A DNA stretch of 64,000 bases from Armatimonadota bacterium. Its GTDB lineage: Bacteria > Armatimonadota > Fimbriimonadia > Fimbriimonadales > Fimbriimonadaceae. The stretch is from positions 123,039-187,038 of the forward strand of contig JAFDWU010000003.1 in NCBI GenBank assembly GCA_018268315.1, in the 5' to 3' direction. The notes under the pieces were generated by a model. The model searched no databases, was not told where the DNA came from, and worked only from the letters and a program-made list of their open reading frames with translations. Position numbers and translations under genes: made by a program. Every line of letters begins with the position of its first letter. Position 1 is the first letter of the stretch. This document shows positions 26,803-36,761 of this stretch, one piece after another.

Positions 26803-27077
26803 AAATACACTGGGGATTATGGTACATCACACCCCGTTTGTGTATAGCGACAGCGGTGAAATTTGATGCCAAAGACAGGCCGGCGGCGTAAAGGAAATCA
26901 GAGTCCCCTGACCAAAGCCTCATGTCTGCCAATAATTCTGAACATCGGGAACCTCAAGGTACTCTAAGGCTCTTGAAGGCGTCTGTTCAGCTATGCCCAA
27001 AAGAGCGTGAACAACCGCCGGACGGGACGTATAAATACATAAGCCCTGGTTAAGGGCACAAGGAAAACTGAAATTAT

Positions 27078-29573
27078 ATGTGGCAACGCTTTACTGAGCG
27101 AGCAAGAAAAGTAGTCTTCTACGCGCAAGAAGAGGCGCAGAAGTTTGGCGAGGGATACGTCTCGACCGAGCACCTGCTTCTCGGACTCGTCCGCGAGTCG
27201 GATAGTGTCGCCGCGCGCGTTCTGGAGAAGATGGGCGTCAGCTTGAATAAGATTCGAGCTGAGGTCGAAAAGCAACTTCCCCGTGGAGATGCCCGTCCGT
27301 CGCAGGATATGACGCTTACGCCGAGGGCGAAACGCGTTATTGACCTAGCCTACGACGAGGCCCGCAATCTCAACAACAACTACATTGGCACCGAGCACCT
27401 TCTGCTTGGCCTGATTCGGGAAGGCGATGGCCTTGCCGGCAGGGTTCTTGCCAAACTCGGTATTGAGCTTGAGCGCGCCCGCCGCGAGGTGATGGCGCTT
27501 CAGGACAACGAGTCTCAGTCCCGCGCAAGCGGTGGCCCGAGCCGTTCTTCCTCAACCTCGCCGAAAACGCAGACGCTGGATGAATTTGGCCGCGACTACA
27601 CCGAGCTTGCCCGAGAAGGAAAGCTTGATCCGGTAGTCGGACGCCAGTCTGAAATTGAGCGAGTGATGCAAATCCTTTGCCGACGCACGAAGAATAACCC
27701 GTGCTTGATCGGCGAACCGGGTGTCGGAAAGACCGCGATTGCCGAGGGGCTTGCCCTTCGCATCGTGTCTGGAGATATTCCCGACCTTCTTCGCAATAAG
27801 CGAATTGTCGCCCTGGACCTTGCCGGTCTTGTGGCGGGCACCAAATACCGTGGTGAATTCGAAGAGCGAATGAAGAAGGTGATGGAAGAGGTCCGAAAGG
27901 CCGAGGGCCAAGTAATCCTCTTCATCGATGAGCTTCACACGCTGGTTGGCGCGGGCGCCGCAGAAGGCGCAATCGATGCAAGCAATATCATGAAGCCGGC
28001 GCTTGCGCGCGGCGAACTGCAGTGCATCGGCGCGACCACCCAGGACGAGTTCCGCAAGTACATCGAGAAGGATGCCGCTCTTGAGCGAAGGTTCCAGGCG
28101 GTTAAGGTCGCCGAGCCGAGCGAAGCAGAGGCGGTAGACATTCTCAAGGGACTGCGAGAGCGCTATGAGACCCACCACCAGGTGGAAATCACCGACGACG
28201 CCATCAACGCGGCCGTTCAGCTTTCTCAGCGATACATTTCCGACCGCACCCTGCCGGACAAGGCAATCGACCTGATGGATGAAGCCGCTTCGCGGGTTCG
28301 ACTTCAGCAGAGCCTTCCGCCGAAGGACGTTCGCGATGATCGCGTCCGTTTGACCAAGCTTCAGAACGAATACGACCACTTGAAGAAGCGCGAGAAGACG
28401 GATGACGAGAACGCCAAGTTTGAAGCGGAAATCAAGGAGCTTGAAGAGAGCATCCGAGGCCGCGAAGACACTTGGAACGAGCGCGAGCAGAAGGAACCGA
28501 TTGTCAGCGAAGCCGAGATTGCTCAGATTGTCCAGTCATGGACGGGCATTCCGGTGACCAAGCTGGTAGAAGCGGAATCTCAGAAGCTTCTGCGCATGGA
28601 AGACGATCTGCACGAGCGCATCATTGGTCAGAACGACGCCGTTACCGCGGTCTCGAGGGCCATCCGACGCTCACGCAGCGGCCTGCGAGATCCAAAGCGA
28701 CCTCTGGGCAGCTTCATCTTCCTCGGCCCGACCGGTGTCGGAAAGACCGAGCTTGCGAAGGCGCTTGCCTCCTACCTGTACGAGAAGGAATCGAACATGG
28801 TTCGGATCGACATGTCCGAATACATGGAGAGCTTCAGCGTCAGCCGACTCATTGGCGCCCCTCCGGGCTACGTGGGTTACGATCAGGGTGGCCAGCTTAC
28901 CGAGCAGGTTCGCCGCAACCCGTACTGCGTGGTACTCCTCGATGAAATCGAGAAGGCTCACCCGGACGTTTTCAACATCCTCTTGCAGGTGATGGAAGAC
29001 GGCCAGCTTACGGATAGCCAGGGTCGCACGGTTGACTTCCGCAACACGATTATCATCATGACCTCGAACGTCGGCGTTCGCCCGATCGAGACCGATAAGG
29101 GACTTGGATTCCGCGACATCCGCGAGGATGTGAACGATCCGAAGACCTACGAGACGATGAAGAATCGAATGCTTGCGGAGATGAAGAAGACCTTCCGCCC
29201 AGAGTTCTTGAACCGCGTTGACGAAATCATCGTGTTCCAGCACCTGAAGAAGGAAGAGATTCTCCGAATCGCCGACCTCTACATGAAGAGGGTCAACGAC
29301 CAGGCTGCCGCGATGGGTATCACCGTCGAACTCAGCGACCCGGTCAAGGACCTCCTCGTCGAGAAGGGCTACGATCCGAACCTTGGCGCACGGCCGCTAC
29401 GCCGCGCCGTCCAGCGGTTCATCGAAGATCCGCTTAGCGAAGAGTTGCTGCTTGGCGCTCTCCATGAAGGCGAGACGATCATCGCGGAAACCGAAGGCGA
29501 AGAGAAGGTCACCTTCCGAAAGAAGAAGGCCAACGAAAACGGAAAGAAAGAGAAGGAACTCGTTAAGAACTAA
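27078..29573 (+). CDS. clpC: ATP-dependent Clp protease ATPase subunit ClpC
   Basis: 831 residues. Two Clp-N repeats at residues ~1-145 ('[20 protein letters not shown]', '[14 protein letters not shown]'-like) precede AAA-1 with '[15 protein letters not shown]' and '[13 protein letters not shown]'. A short middle coiled region around 415-470 contains a UVR-like segment. AAA-2 shows '[15 protein letters not shown]' and '[18 protein letters not shown]'. The C-terminal D2 domain ends in a Lys/Glu-rich tail. ClpC unfolds substrates for ClpP. The ribosome site AAGGA precedes ATG 27078, and TATAAA at 27030 may be part of its promoter. A strong terminator follows. No ctsR or mcsAB genes adjoin. Confidence 0.96.
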   Translation: MWQRFTERARKVVFYAQEEAQKFGEGYVSTEHLLLGLVRESDSVAARVLEKMGVSLNKIRAEVEKQLPRGDARPSQDMTLTPRAKRVIDLAYDEARNLNNNYIGTEHLLLGLIREGDGLAGRVLAKLGIELERARREVMALQDNESQSRASGGPSRSSSTSPKTQTLDEFGRDYTELAREGKLDPVVGRQSEIERVMQILCRRTKNNPCLIGEPGVGKTAIAEGLALRIVSGDIPDLLRNKRIVALDLAGLVAGTKYRGEFEERMKKVMEEVRKAEGQVILFIDELHTLVGAGAAEGAIDASNIMKPALARGELQCIGATTQDEFRKYIEKDAALERRFQAVKVAEPSEAEAVDILKGLRERYETHHQVEITDDAINAAVQLSQRYISDRTLPDKAIDLMDEAASRVRLQQSLPPKDVRDDRVRLTKLQNEYDHLKKREKTDDENAKFEAEIKELEESIRGREDTWNEREQKEPIVSEAEIAQIVQSWTGIPVTKLVEAESQKLLRMEDDLHERIIGQNDAVTAVSRAIRRSRSGLRDPKRPLGSFIFLGPTGVGKTELAKALASYLYEKESNMVRIDMSEYMESFSVSRLIGAPPGYVGYDQGGQLTEQVRRNPYCVVLLDEIEKAHPDVFNILLQVMEDGQLTDSQGRTVDFRNTIIIMTSNVGVRPIETDKGLGFRDIREDVNDPKTYETMKNRMLAEMKKTFRPEFLNRVDEIIVFQHLKKEEILRIADLYMKRVNDQAAAMGITVELSDPVKDLLVEKGYDPNLGARPLRRAVQRFIEDPLSEELLLGALHEGETIIAETEGEEKVTFRKKKANENGKKEKELVKN

Positions 29574-29590
29574 CGAGCGATCCAAAGTCC

Positions 29591-29630
29591 TCGGGGGCTA
29601 GAGCGCATGCTCTAGCCCCCGATTGTTTTA
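29591..29630 (+). terminator. Rho-independent terminator of clpC
   Basis: A perfect 14-bp stem (29591-29604 with 29609-29622; arm TCGGGGGCTAGAGC) with a GCAT loop is followed by TTGTTTTA. It lies 17 bases after the clpC stop. Confidence 0.92.
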
Positions 29631-29673
29631 GCCCCAGCCCCAATGCTTTTGGAGCCTTCCGGCGTCATCTAAT

Positions 29674-30156
29674 ATGATGCCCATGCCGAAGCTAATCGCC
29701 GTTGCCGCACTTGTGCTTTTGAAGCCGCCACCCCCGCTCACGAAAGGGCAGATTGTCGAGGTCTTGAATCGCTCGAATCGGTTGTTCGTTACGAAGAACT
29801 ACGATGGGTTGATGAAGCTGCTCACTGCGGACTACAACGAGTACGACACCAAGGGCTCGACGTTCAGCCGCGAGGAAGTGGGCAAGCGCCTGAAGGTGAT
29901 GTTCACGATTATCACCAAGATTAGAGTGGCAAGGTCCGATCTGATGTCGTTCCGACCGGTTATCGGCGGAACGCAGGTGGTGACTCGCACGATCCTCGAT
30001 CTGGACATCGTGCAGGCAAAACGGAAGCACCGTCTTCAAACGGATTTTAAGTCGGTTGAGCTTTGGGTGAGGCAGGCGGGCCAAATTCGCGTCAGAACCT
30101 CGAAGGTACTCAGCGAGACCTCGAAAATGGACGGCAAGACCGTGGCTTCACCTTAG
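29674..30156 (+). CDS. Hypothetical NTF2/SnoaL-like protein, possibly exported
   Basis: 160 residues. A hydrophobic start (PKLIAVAALVLLKPPPPLT) may be a weak signal or anchor. The rest follows the pattern of an NTF2-like cone fold: 'IVEVLNRSNRLFVTKNYDGLMKLLTADYNEYDTKG' (two helices and the pocket strand), then strands ending 'SVELWVRQAGQIRVRTSKVL'. Such domains bind small ligands or serve as scaffolds. Three ATGs at 29674, 29677 and 29683 are close together, so the exact start is uncertain. Confidence 0.6.
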   Translation: MMPMPKLIAVAALVLLKPPPPLTKGQIVEVLNRSNRLFVTKNYDGLMKLLTADYNEYDTKGSTFSREEVGKRLKVMFTIITKIRVARSDLMSFRPVIGGTQVVTRTILDLDIVQAKRKHRLQTDFKSVELWVRQAGQIRVRTSKVLSETSKMDGKTVASP

Positions 30157-30208
30157 CGCTATCGGTCTAAAGGCCCAAACAGAAAGGTTTGGCTGGTAGA
30201 GTTGCGCC

Positions 30209-30607
30209 GTGAAAAAGCTTTTAGTTGCCTCATCTTTCATCGTTGCATCCCTCGCTTTAGGTTCAAATCCGGTTGGCGTTTGGCAGGGCAAGCTCAACAT
30301 CAACATGCCCAAAGGCGCAATGGCCCACGGTGATCCCGCCGAAATGGACAATATGGTCAAGAAGTCCAGTTTCAAGCTGGAGTTCAAAGCTGACCACACC
30401 TACAATGTGAACGCGAAGACTCCGCGCGAAGCTTTCACGACGAGCGGCACTTGGGTCCAGAACGGAAACAAGATCACGGTTACCCCGAAGATCAAGAACG
30501 GCAAGCCGTTTACCGCTAAGCCGATCATCTATCAGATTTCTCTTGATGGCAAGTCGATTATTCGAGACATCCAGCCTGGAGTCTCGATCGTCTTCAGCAA
30601 GGGCTAA
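30209..30607 (+). CDS. Hypothetical secreted protein, lipocalin-like
   Basis: 132 residues, GTG start. Signal peptide 'LLVASSFIVASLALGS' then 'NPVGVWQGKLNI', 'SSFKLEFKADHTYNVNA' and 'TSGTWVQNGNKITVTPKI'. The pattern 'GxW.g....l.F..dgty......GtW...g..i.' is typical of small secreted beta-barrel domains in the lipocalin-like group. Function unknown. It lies 52 bases after the preceding small secreted gene and ends four bases before a convergent gene. Confidence 0.65.
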   Translation: MKKLLVASSFIVASLALGSNPVGVWQGKLNINMPKGAMAHGDPAEMDNMVKKSSFKLEFKADHTYNVNAKTPREAFTTSGTWVQNGNKITVTPKIKNGKPFTAKPIIYQISLDGKSIIRDIQPGVSIVFSKG

Positions 30608-30610
30608 GGC

Positions 30611-30946
30611 TTAAAGCGGCGCGATTTGGACGGCCGTGCCGTATGCGATGACTTCGGTGATGCCTTGGCCCACCTCGTTGGCATCGTATCGCATGGCCAC
30701 CACCGCGTTTGCGCCTACTTGCGCGGCGTGCTGAATCATGATTTCGTAAGCCTCTAGTCGGGCATGTTCGCAAAGCTCGGTATAGAGGCTGATATTGCCT
30801 CCGGCAAGCGATTGGAACCCGGCGCCGATTTGGCCGAAAAGTGATCGGCTGCGGACGGTGATGCCTCGCACGACTCCCAAATATCGAACCACCTTGTAGC
30901 CGTCAAAGCCGTTGGAGGTTGTAATCCACTGATGTATTTCAGACAC
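30611..30946 (-). CDS. YbjQ/UPF0145 family protein
   Basis: 111 residues. The family signature is clear: 'YKVVRYLGVVRGITVRSRSL', 'LCEHARLEAYEIMIQHAAQVGANAVVAMRYD' (in two parts) and 'EVIAYGTAVQI'. This is a small cytoplasmic family thought to assemble as a pentamer and of unknown function. The GTG start at 30946 is chosen because the family begins there; it lies one base beyond the stop of the upstream acyltransferase gene, implying coupled translation. Confidence 0.88.
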   Translation of the reverse strand: MSEIHQWITTSNGFDGYKVVRYLGVVRGITVRSRSLFGQIGAGFQSLAGGNISLYTELCEHARLEAYEIMIQHAAQVGANAVVAMRYDANEVGQGITEVIAYGTAVQIAPL

Positions 30947-30947
30947 G

Positions 30948-32066
30948 TTATGAGGACGGCGCTTCTGGCTCCTGGGTTGCGGTGGCCTTCTTTGCGCCGC
31001 GCTTCGCCTTCTGAATGAGGGCGGCAACCCCCAGAATGCCCGCGATGTTCTTCTTGGCCAGAATCAGCCGGTGGGTGGTTCTTCCCGTGGTTCCCCAGCG
31101 TTGCTTGTAAGCCTCTTCGCCGAGCATAAAATCGAACGTGTGGTCGCCTTGTTCGATTGCGTGTTTGATTGCAAGATGGACCAGCGCCTTACCGGGGGAG
31201 TATTTGGCGTGGCTTTCATCGATGCCGGAAGTTAGGTAGCAGAACGTGCCGCCGTGCCGATATCCCAGTAGCGCGCCAATGGGTTTGCCTGCGGCCCGTA
31301 GTGTGATCAGGACGCCTTCGCCATGCGGAATCAGGGCTTCAAGAAGTTGCCGCGTGGCTTGCTTAAAGCTGGGATTCGCGAAAGCGCCCGGCTTGCCGCG
31401 TGCTTGCCATCTTGCTTGATGCAGATCGACCAGGGTTTGGAAATCTTGATCAAGGGTTTCTTTGGTGGCGATGCGGTGTGAGACTTCGCCGACTTCCTTG
31501 CCAAGGCGGCGCATGTCGTAAGCAAGTTGGCGGTTCAGGTTCGCGCTGATGCGGGCTTGGAAGGCTTGGTAGTCGGTCAGCCCCTCCAGGCGATAGAAGG
31601 TTTGGTGCGGCATCGCCGCGACTTGCATTCCCTCTATCGTTTGCTTGCTGATCCCTTCGTCGGTTGATGGCAGAAGCGGGCTGTCGAAGCGCAGATGCCG
31701 AAGGTCGAGAAGGGAAGTTGGCGAGCTTGCGCGCAGGAAGCGGGCAAGGGTTTGGAGGGCGTCCGGGCCGAGGTCGCCCACGCATCCGCCGTAGTCGCCG
31801 GTGATGGTTCTTAGCGCGCCCTTATGCTTCTGCAGCGGGAGGACGAAGACGAGCTGATCCCCGCGGTAAGCGGCGAGGATGATGGCATCGAAGGCGGTGC
31901 ACCACGCGGGGTGCTGGGCGGGTGTGGCTTTGGGATCGCAGTGATAGAGATCGGCCCATGCCTGTAGGAACTCGTCGCCGAACGGCGGCCAAACCCAGGC
32001 TAACCTCAAATCCTCATCGCGCATGGAGTTGGGTAACTGTACCCACGCACGCGCGGGCTGCAACAT
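30948..32066 (-). CDS. GNAT/FemAB-like acyltransferase (BioF2/CelD domain)
   Basis: 372 residues. The C-terminal half holds the acetyltransferase fold seen in FemAB-like and polysaccharide-export-associated enzymes: 'GVLITLRAAGKPIGALLGYRHGG', 'KYSPGKALVHLAIKHAIEQG' and the hallmark 'FDFMLGEEAYKQRWG' (~residue 320). The N-terminal half has 'LVFVLPLQKHKG'. Family members modify envelope glycans or peptidoglycan precursors; the substrate here is unknown. ATG 32066 and ATG 32024 (MRDEDLRL) are both possible. Coupled to the YbjQ gene downstream. Confidence 0.8.
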   Translation of the reverse strand: MLQPARAWVQLPNSMRDEDLRLAWVWPPFGDEFLQAWADLYHCDPKATPAQHPAWCTAFDAIILAAYRGDQLVFVLPLQKHKGALRTITGDYGGCVGDLGPDALQTLARFLRASSPTSLLDLRHLRFDSPLLPSTDEGISKQTIEGMQVAAMPHQTFYRLEGLTDYQAFQARISANLNRQLAYDMRRLGKEVGEVSHRIATKETLDQDFQTLVDLHQARWQARGKPGAFANPSFKQATRQLLEALIPHGEGVLITLRAAGKPIGALLGYRHGGTFCYLTSGIDESHAKYSPGKALVHLAIKHAIEQGDHTFDFMLGEEAYKQRWGTTGRTTHRLILAKKNIAGILGVAALIQKAKRGAKKATATQEPEAPSS

Positions 32067-32198
32067 TCGATGGTTCTACTTCCCATCTAGAGTCGCGCTA
32101 AGCACGGCGCAGGCAAAGAGAATTGCAATCGCCTTCAATGTCACGAAGGACGGAGATAATTCCTCGTTCGTTCCGTCATTAACAGCGGTACTATTGGA

Positions 32199-33026
32199 AT
32201 GAACCTGATGAAGACGCTCACCGTTGCTCTCCTTCTCGCTCTCGCCGCCTGCATGGTGGCCGATGATGGAGTTCTGTACGAGTTCGGCGCTCCCCGGTTA
32301 ATGAAGGGGCATCCGTCCATTCGAATGGTGCAGGAGTTTGTCCGCGCCAAAGTCCTTCCGCCAAACAAGCATCACCGTAAAGAATTTGCGTGGCCGAGTG
32401 CCAAGGTCTATTGCCGCTTTGTATTTCGAAATGACGGCCCTGCGACTACCGTGAAGATTGGCTTTCCTGACATCTGCACGAACCGGGAGGAGGAAGATAC
32501 CACCCCGGACTTGATGAATTTCCACTCCGAAGTCGACGGTCAGCCGGTTGGGATTCGCTACGAATCAGGCGAAAGTATACAAGGATTTCATGTCAAACAT
32601 GTCCACTTCGGGCGTCATCAGACTCGGGTGATCGAAGATTGGTACGAGGCGCCGCTAAGTGGCGGCGCAACCAACACACATATTAAGGACGATCTGATGC
32701 ATATCCGCCAGTTCCACTACGTGATGTTTTCCGGAGGAAGCTGGAAAGGGCCAATTGGGAGGGCAACTGTAGTGATCGACTTCTTAGGATTTGGGTCAAA
32801 GACACTCAGCTTGCGACCGGCGAGCGAATTCTCTCGCGACGAAAGCGGCGCCTTCGGCTATGAGCATTGGGATCAGATCAACCCATCCACCCTTGTCTGG
32901 GCGGGGTTTGCCAAGCCGAAATTGAAGGGCCATCGAATCGAGTTCCGAAGAACCAACTTCAAGCCTACTGAGGCGGATGACATCGACCTATTCTTCCGCG
33001 ACGAAATCTGGGACAAGCCCAACTAG
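32199..33026 (+). CDS. Hypothetical lipoprotein, DUF4424-like
   Basis: 275 residues. The start 'MKTLTVALLLALAAC' ends in a lipobox LAAC, so lipid attachment is likely. The body is beta-rich with 'AKVYCRFVFRNDGPATTVKIGFPD', a pattern reminiscent of DUF4424-type secreted proteins in which a damaged-looking beta sandwich reads 'F.F.N.g....v.vGFP'. The similarity is only by eye. ATG 32199 or ATG 32208 may be used. The 3' end overlaps the convergent hybrid kinase gene by four bases. Confidence 0.6.
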   Translation: MNLMKTLTVALLLALAACMVADDGVLYEFGAPRLMKGHPSIRMVQEFVRAKVLPPNKHHRKEFAWPSAKVYCRFVFRNDGPATTVKIGFPDICTNREEEDTTPDLMNFHSEVDGQPVGIRYESGESIQGFHVKHVHFGRHQTRVIEDWYEAPLSGGATNTHIKDDLMHIRQFHYVMFSGGSWKGPIGRATVVIDFLGFGSKTLSLRPASEFSRDESGAFGYEHWDQINPSTLVWAGFAKPKLKGHRIEFRRTNFKPTEADDIDLFFRDEIWDKPN

Positions 33027-35119
33027 GCGCTACGCGGAGTCGCCTGCTGATCCAGGAAGCTTGAAAGCTTGGCGTAAAGCTGCTCAACCCCGAATGGCTT
33101 GGTAAGGAAATCGTTGAACCCGGAGGCTAGGCACTCCTGCAGGTCGTCGTCCACCGTATTCGCGGTGACGGCAATCATGGGAATGCGGCGCAAGTCCGCA
33201 TCTTCGCTCGATCTAATCAGCTTCGCCGCTTCATAGCCATCCATAACCGGCATCATGCAGTCCATCAGAACCACATCGAAGCGGGACCGGGCGAGGGCAT
33301 CCAAGGCAAGCTGGCCATCACCGACGATCTCATAAGTGCAACCCAACCGATCAAGGTTTCGGGACAGCACCATCTGATTCACCGGATTATCCTCGGCAAC
33401 CAGAATGTGGCCCCGAAGCGGCTGAACTTCACTGCCGCGCGAGGTAACGGCGACGCTTGCCTGGCAGGGGACGAACCAGGCCGTAAATTGGAAGATCGAC
33501 CCGCCCGCCGGATTGTGGGAATAGCAGAGATCTCCACCCATTTGCTGGGCAATTCTTGAACTTATCGCGAGCCCGAGGCCCGTACCGCCGAATACGCGGG
33601 TGGTCGAGACATCGGCCTGCTTAAACGGCTGGAACAGGCTGGGGATCGCCGAATCCGGTACGCCGACTCCGGTGTCGATCACCTTGACCGTAAGCTTTAC
33701 AATCTCGTTTGCAAGCTCAGCATGAACATCGACCGTGATTGAACCTTCGCTGGTGAACTTAATGGCATTGCCCACGAGGTTGGTGACGATCTGGCCGAAT
33801 CGGCTCGGATCGGTCTTCACATTGATTTGAGCAAGGTTAGAGCGAAATAGCAGCTTCAATCCCTTGGCTTCAGCGCTATAACGTAGCGGCTTAAGGAAGG
33901 CTTCGGTGCAATCAACAAGCTCAGTATCCACCGACTCAAGCGTCATCTTGCCGGCTTCGATCTTCGAGAAATCGAGGATGTCGTTCACGATGCCCAGCAG
34001 GTGCTTACCGGAATTCACGACGGTTTCCGCAATCGTGCGCTGGCTCGCGTCGAGGTCAGATTCGAGGATCAGCTCAGTCATGCCGATCACGCCGTGAAGC
34101 GGCGTGCGAATTTCGTGACTCATCGCGGCAAGGAATGCGGATTTAGCCTGGTTGGCGCTTCGCTCGGCTTCGCGAGATTGGATGAGGTCGTCCTGGTAAA
34201 GCCGGTTGGCGGTGATATCGGCGAAGGTGCACATCACCTGATACGGGGCAGACTCTCCGGCGGTAAACAGCGGAATCGCGTTAATCGTAATCCATCGTTC
34301 GGTACCGTCTCGCAGGTTCAAGCCCATCAATACATTGAGCTGAGGTTCGCCGGTCTTCAGCGCGATCATGGAAGGATGCTCAATGCCGGGAAAATCGCTT
34401 CGGTCCTCGCGCATCGCCCTCCATCGCGGGTCGATGGAAGTCCGCCCACAGAGCTCATCTGCGGTAAGGCCGAGGATGTCGCAAGCCGCTTGGTTGAACT
34501 TGAATATCTGTCCGACCTTGTCTTGGACCACGATGCCTTCGTGCATGCTGTCAAAGATGAGCTCAAGCTCTCGGTTTTGGCGGTCGATTTCGCCAAGGTA
34601 TTCCGCATCTCGGTGGAGGGTTGCCGCCGACTCGTCGAGTTGGATCGCCAGCATCACCATCTGGGCAAGGAACTCCAGAGTCTTCAACTGCGCGGGAAGC
34701 AACTGCCTTGATTTGGAGTCCCACAGGCAAAGGGCGCCGATGCGATGGCCCTCGCGGGTGCACAGGGGTATGCCTACGAAGAAATTGAAGGGGCCCTGGC
34801 TGGTGCTGCTAGGTAGGCAGACATCGGGATGCGCTTCCAACTCTTCGCAAACCAGCACCGAGTCGGATTCGATCACACGCGCGCAAAGGTCATGCTCGCG
34901 TTTTACTTCGCTCTCGTCAATGCCAAATCGTGCCTTGAAGCGTACGTGGTTTTCATCAACCAGCGCTATGACGGCGGCCTCGACGTCGAATATCCGGGCG
35001 GCAGCCAATGCAATTTCGTCCAGGTCCGGCCGTGGGCCGGATTCTAGTATCCGCAAGCTGTGAAGCGCTTCCAGCCTTCGTGATTCCGCCGCTTGGCGGT
35101 GTTTGTGCGACCTGTTCAT
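33023..35119 (-). CDS. Hybrid histidine kinase (GAF-PAS-HisKA-HATPase-REC)
   Basis: 698 residues, soluble. A GAF domain covers ~20-160 ('ARIFDVEAAVIALVDENHVRFKA'-type). A PAS/PAC pair covers ~185-305 ('IFDSMHEGIVVQDKVGQIFKFNQAACDILG'). The HisKA H-box is 'FLAAMSHEIRTPLHGVIG' (~335). The ATPase has 'NLVGNAIKFTSEG', 'DTGVGVPDSAIPSLFQPF' and 'GGTGLGLAISSRIAQQMGG'. A C-terminal receiver begins 'ILVAEDNPVNQMVLSRNL' with the phospho-acceptor in 'VVLMDCMMPVMDGYEAA'. There is no Hpt domain or separate regulator next to it, so its output partner is elsewhere. Confidence 0.93.
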   Translation of the reverse strand: MNRSHKHRQAAESRRLEALHSLRILESGPRPDLDEIALAAARIFDVEAAVIALVDENHVRFKARFGIDESEVKREHDLCARVIESDSVLVCEELEAHPDVCLPSSTSQGPFNFFVGIPLCTREGHRIGALCLWDSKSRQLLPAQLKTLEFLAQMVMLAIQLDESAATLHRDAEYLGEIDRQNRELELIFDSMHEGIVVQDKVGQIFKFNQAACDILGLTADELCGRTSIDPRWRAMREDRSDFPGIEHPSMIALKTGEPQLNVLMGLNLRDGTERWITINAIPLFTAGESAPYQVMCTFADITANRLYQDDLIQSREAERSANQAKSAFLAAMSHEIRTPLHGVIGMTELILESDLDASQRTIAETVVNSGKHLLGIVNDILDFSKIEAGKMTLESVDTELVDCTEAFLKPLRYSAEAKGLKLLFRSNLAQINVKTDPSRFGQIVTNLVGNAIKFTSEGSITVDVHAELANEIVKLTVKVIDTGVGVPDSAIPSLFQPFKQADVSTTRVFGGTGLGLAISSRIAQQMGGDLCYSHNPAGGSIFQFTAWFVPCQASVAVTSRGSEVQPLRGHILVAEDNPVNQMVLSRNLDRLGCTYEIVGDGQLALDALARSRFDVVLMDCMMPVMDGYEAAKLIRSSEDADLRRIPMIAVTANTVDDDLQECLASGFNDFLTKPFGVEQLYAKLSSFLDQQATPRSA

Positions 35120-35287
35120 TAATTACAGTTGGAGCCCCGATTGACTTCCTGTAATTATTGGCAGGGTGCGTGTTAATACTTGCACATATCGGAATCGCGA
35201 ATTGGGTATCGTGTGTTTGGAGAAGCAAGCCTAAAGTGTGATTACTCGCCTCAAGCTAAGATGACAGGCGATACGCCATAATTCTCT

Positions 35288-36760
35288 ATGGTTTCCTTTC
35301 GAGAGGGCTTAAGTTTTGACGATGTGCTGCTGACGCCAAGGCGCACCTCCGTTTTGCCCAGCGAGGTCGATACCTCCACTCCATTCCTGCCCGGAATAGT
35401 CCTCAAATCTCCTATTGTTTCCGCCCCAATGGACACGGTGACGGAAGCACGCCTTGCCATCGCCATCGCCCGAGAGGGCGGAGTAGGCGTGCTGCACCGC
35501 AACATGAGCATCGAGCAGCAGGCGGAAGCGGTGGACACCGTTAAACGAAGCGAAAACGGCGTTATTTCCAACCCGATCAAGCTTGGGCCGGATCAGGAAA
35601 TTCAAGAAGCGGTCAACTTAATGGACCGCTTTCATATTTCTGGCGTGCCGATTGTAAACGAGAAGAACATCCTCGTCGGCATCCTCACCAACCGTGACAT
35701 CCGTTTTGAATCTGATTTCAAGAAGCCTATTCGCACCCGGATGACCTCCAAGAACCTCGTCACCGGCAAGGCGGGCACGACCCTCGATCAAGCAGAGGCG
35801 ATTCTGGCCGAGCACCGCATTGAAAAGCTGCCGATCGTCGATGGCGACAACGTGCTTATCGGCCTTATCACGATTAAAGATATTAAGAAGCTGCGCCAGC
35901 ATCCCAACAGCACGAAGGACACGCGGGGACGACTCGTCGTTGGCGCCGCCATAGGAGCGCTAAGAGAGCCCTACGAGCGCGCGAAGGCGCTGATGGACGC
36001 GGGAGTCGACTTCATCGTCATCGACGCCGCCCACGGGCACAGCAAGGGCGTGATGGAATGCCTGAGCATGCTGAAGAAGAAGCTGCCGAACCTGATGGTG
36101 GTGGCGGGTAGCGTGGCCACAAAGGAAGGCGTTCGCGATCTTAAGAACCTTGGCGCAGACGGCCTAAGGGTCGGCATCGGCGCGGGCTCTATCTGCACCA
36201 CCCGCGTAGTAGCGGGCATCGGCGTTCCTCAATTTACGGCCGTTTTGGAGTGCGCCGAGGAAGGCGCGAAACTGGGCATCCCCACCATCGCCGATGGCGG
36301 AATTCGAACCTCGGGCGACGTGGTGAAGTGCCTTGCCGCCGGCGCGAACTCGGTGATGATGGGCAACATGTTCGCGGGATGCGAAGAAAGCCCGGGCGAG
36401 CTTGAAATCTTCCGCAACCGAGCCTATAAGGTGTATCGCGGCATGGGCAGCATCGCCGCAATGAAGCAGGGCTCCAGCGACCGGTATTTCCAAGTTAAAG
36501 ACACCGGCGTGATGGTTCCCGAAGGTGTTGAAGGGCGAGTGCCTTTCAAAGGCCCGGTGGCAGATACCGTAGCCCAGATCATGGGCGGCTTGCGGTCCGG
36601 CATGGGCTATGTGGGGGCGAACAATTTGGTTGAGCTTTCTGCCAATGCCCAGTGGGTTAAGATCACTGGCGCGGGCCTTCGCGAGAGCCATCCCCACGAC
36701 GTGTGGATCACCAAAGAGCCACCAAACTATTCGGCGCCTTACGGCTTAAGCGGTGAGTAG
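35288..36760 (+). CDS. guaB: Inosine-5'-monophosphate dehydrogenase
   Basis: 490 residues, normal length. GuaB oxidises IMP to XMP with NAD+ in guanine nucleotide synthesis. The (beta/alpha)8 barrel starts '[20 protein letters not shown]'. A tandem CBS pair lies at ~93-205. The catalytic Cys loop is '[18 protein letters not shown]' (~300). '[25 protein letters not shown]' and '[19 protein letters not shown]' complete the IMP and mobile-flap regions. No strong promoter or riboswitch was recognised in the upstream gap. Confidence 0.97.
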   Translation: MVSFREGLSFDDVLLTPRRTSVLPSEVDTSTPFLPGIVLKSPIVSAPMDTVTEARLAIAIAREGGVGVLHRNMSIEQQAEAVDTVKRSENGVISNPIKLGPDQEIQEAVNLMDRFHISGVPIVNEKNILVGILTNRDIRFESDFKKPIRTRMTSKNLVTGKAGTTLDQAEAILAEHRIEKLPIVDGDNVLIGLITIKDIKKLRQHPNSTKDTRGRLVVGAAIGALREPYERAKALMDAGVDFIVIDAAHGHSKGVMECLSMLKKKLPNLMVVAGSVATKEGVRDLKNLGADGLRVGIGAGSICTTRVVAGIGVPQFTAVLECAEEGAKLGIPTIADGGIRTSGDVVKCLAAGANSVMMGNMFAGCEESPGELEIFRNRAYKVYRGMGSIAAMKQGSSDRYFQVKDTGVMVPEGVEGRVPFKGPVADTVAQIMGGLRSGMGYVGANNLVELSANAQWVKITGAGLRESHPHDVWITKEPPNYSAPYGLSGE

Positions 36761-36761
36761 G

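Noticed and set aside
26922..27053. 43-codon ORF upstream of clpC
   Set aside because: There is no ribosome site, and the likely clpC -10 box lies inside it; more probably leader/promoter DNA.
27552..28379. 275-codon minus-strand frame inside clpC
   Set aside because: Antisense shadow of the highly conserved ClpC AAA-1 region; composition follows the complementary codons.
34001..34711. 236-codon plus-strand frame inside the hybrid kinase
   Set aside because: Antisense shadow of the kinase PAS and HisKA domains.
35120..35287. Guanine riboswitch or strong promoter upstream of guaB
   Set aside because: I found neither purine-aptamer core sequences nor a convincing -35/-10 pair.
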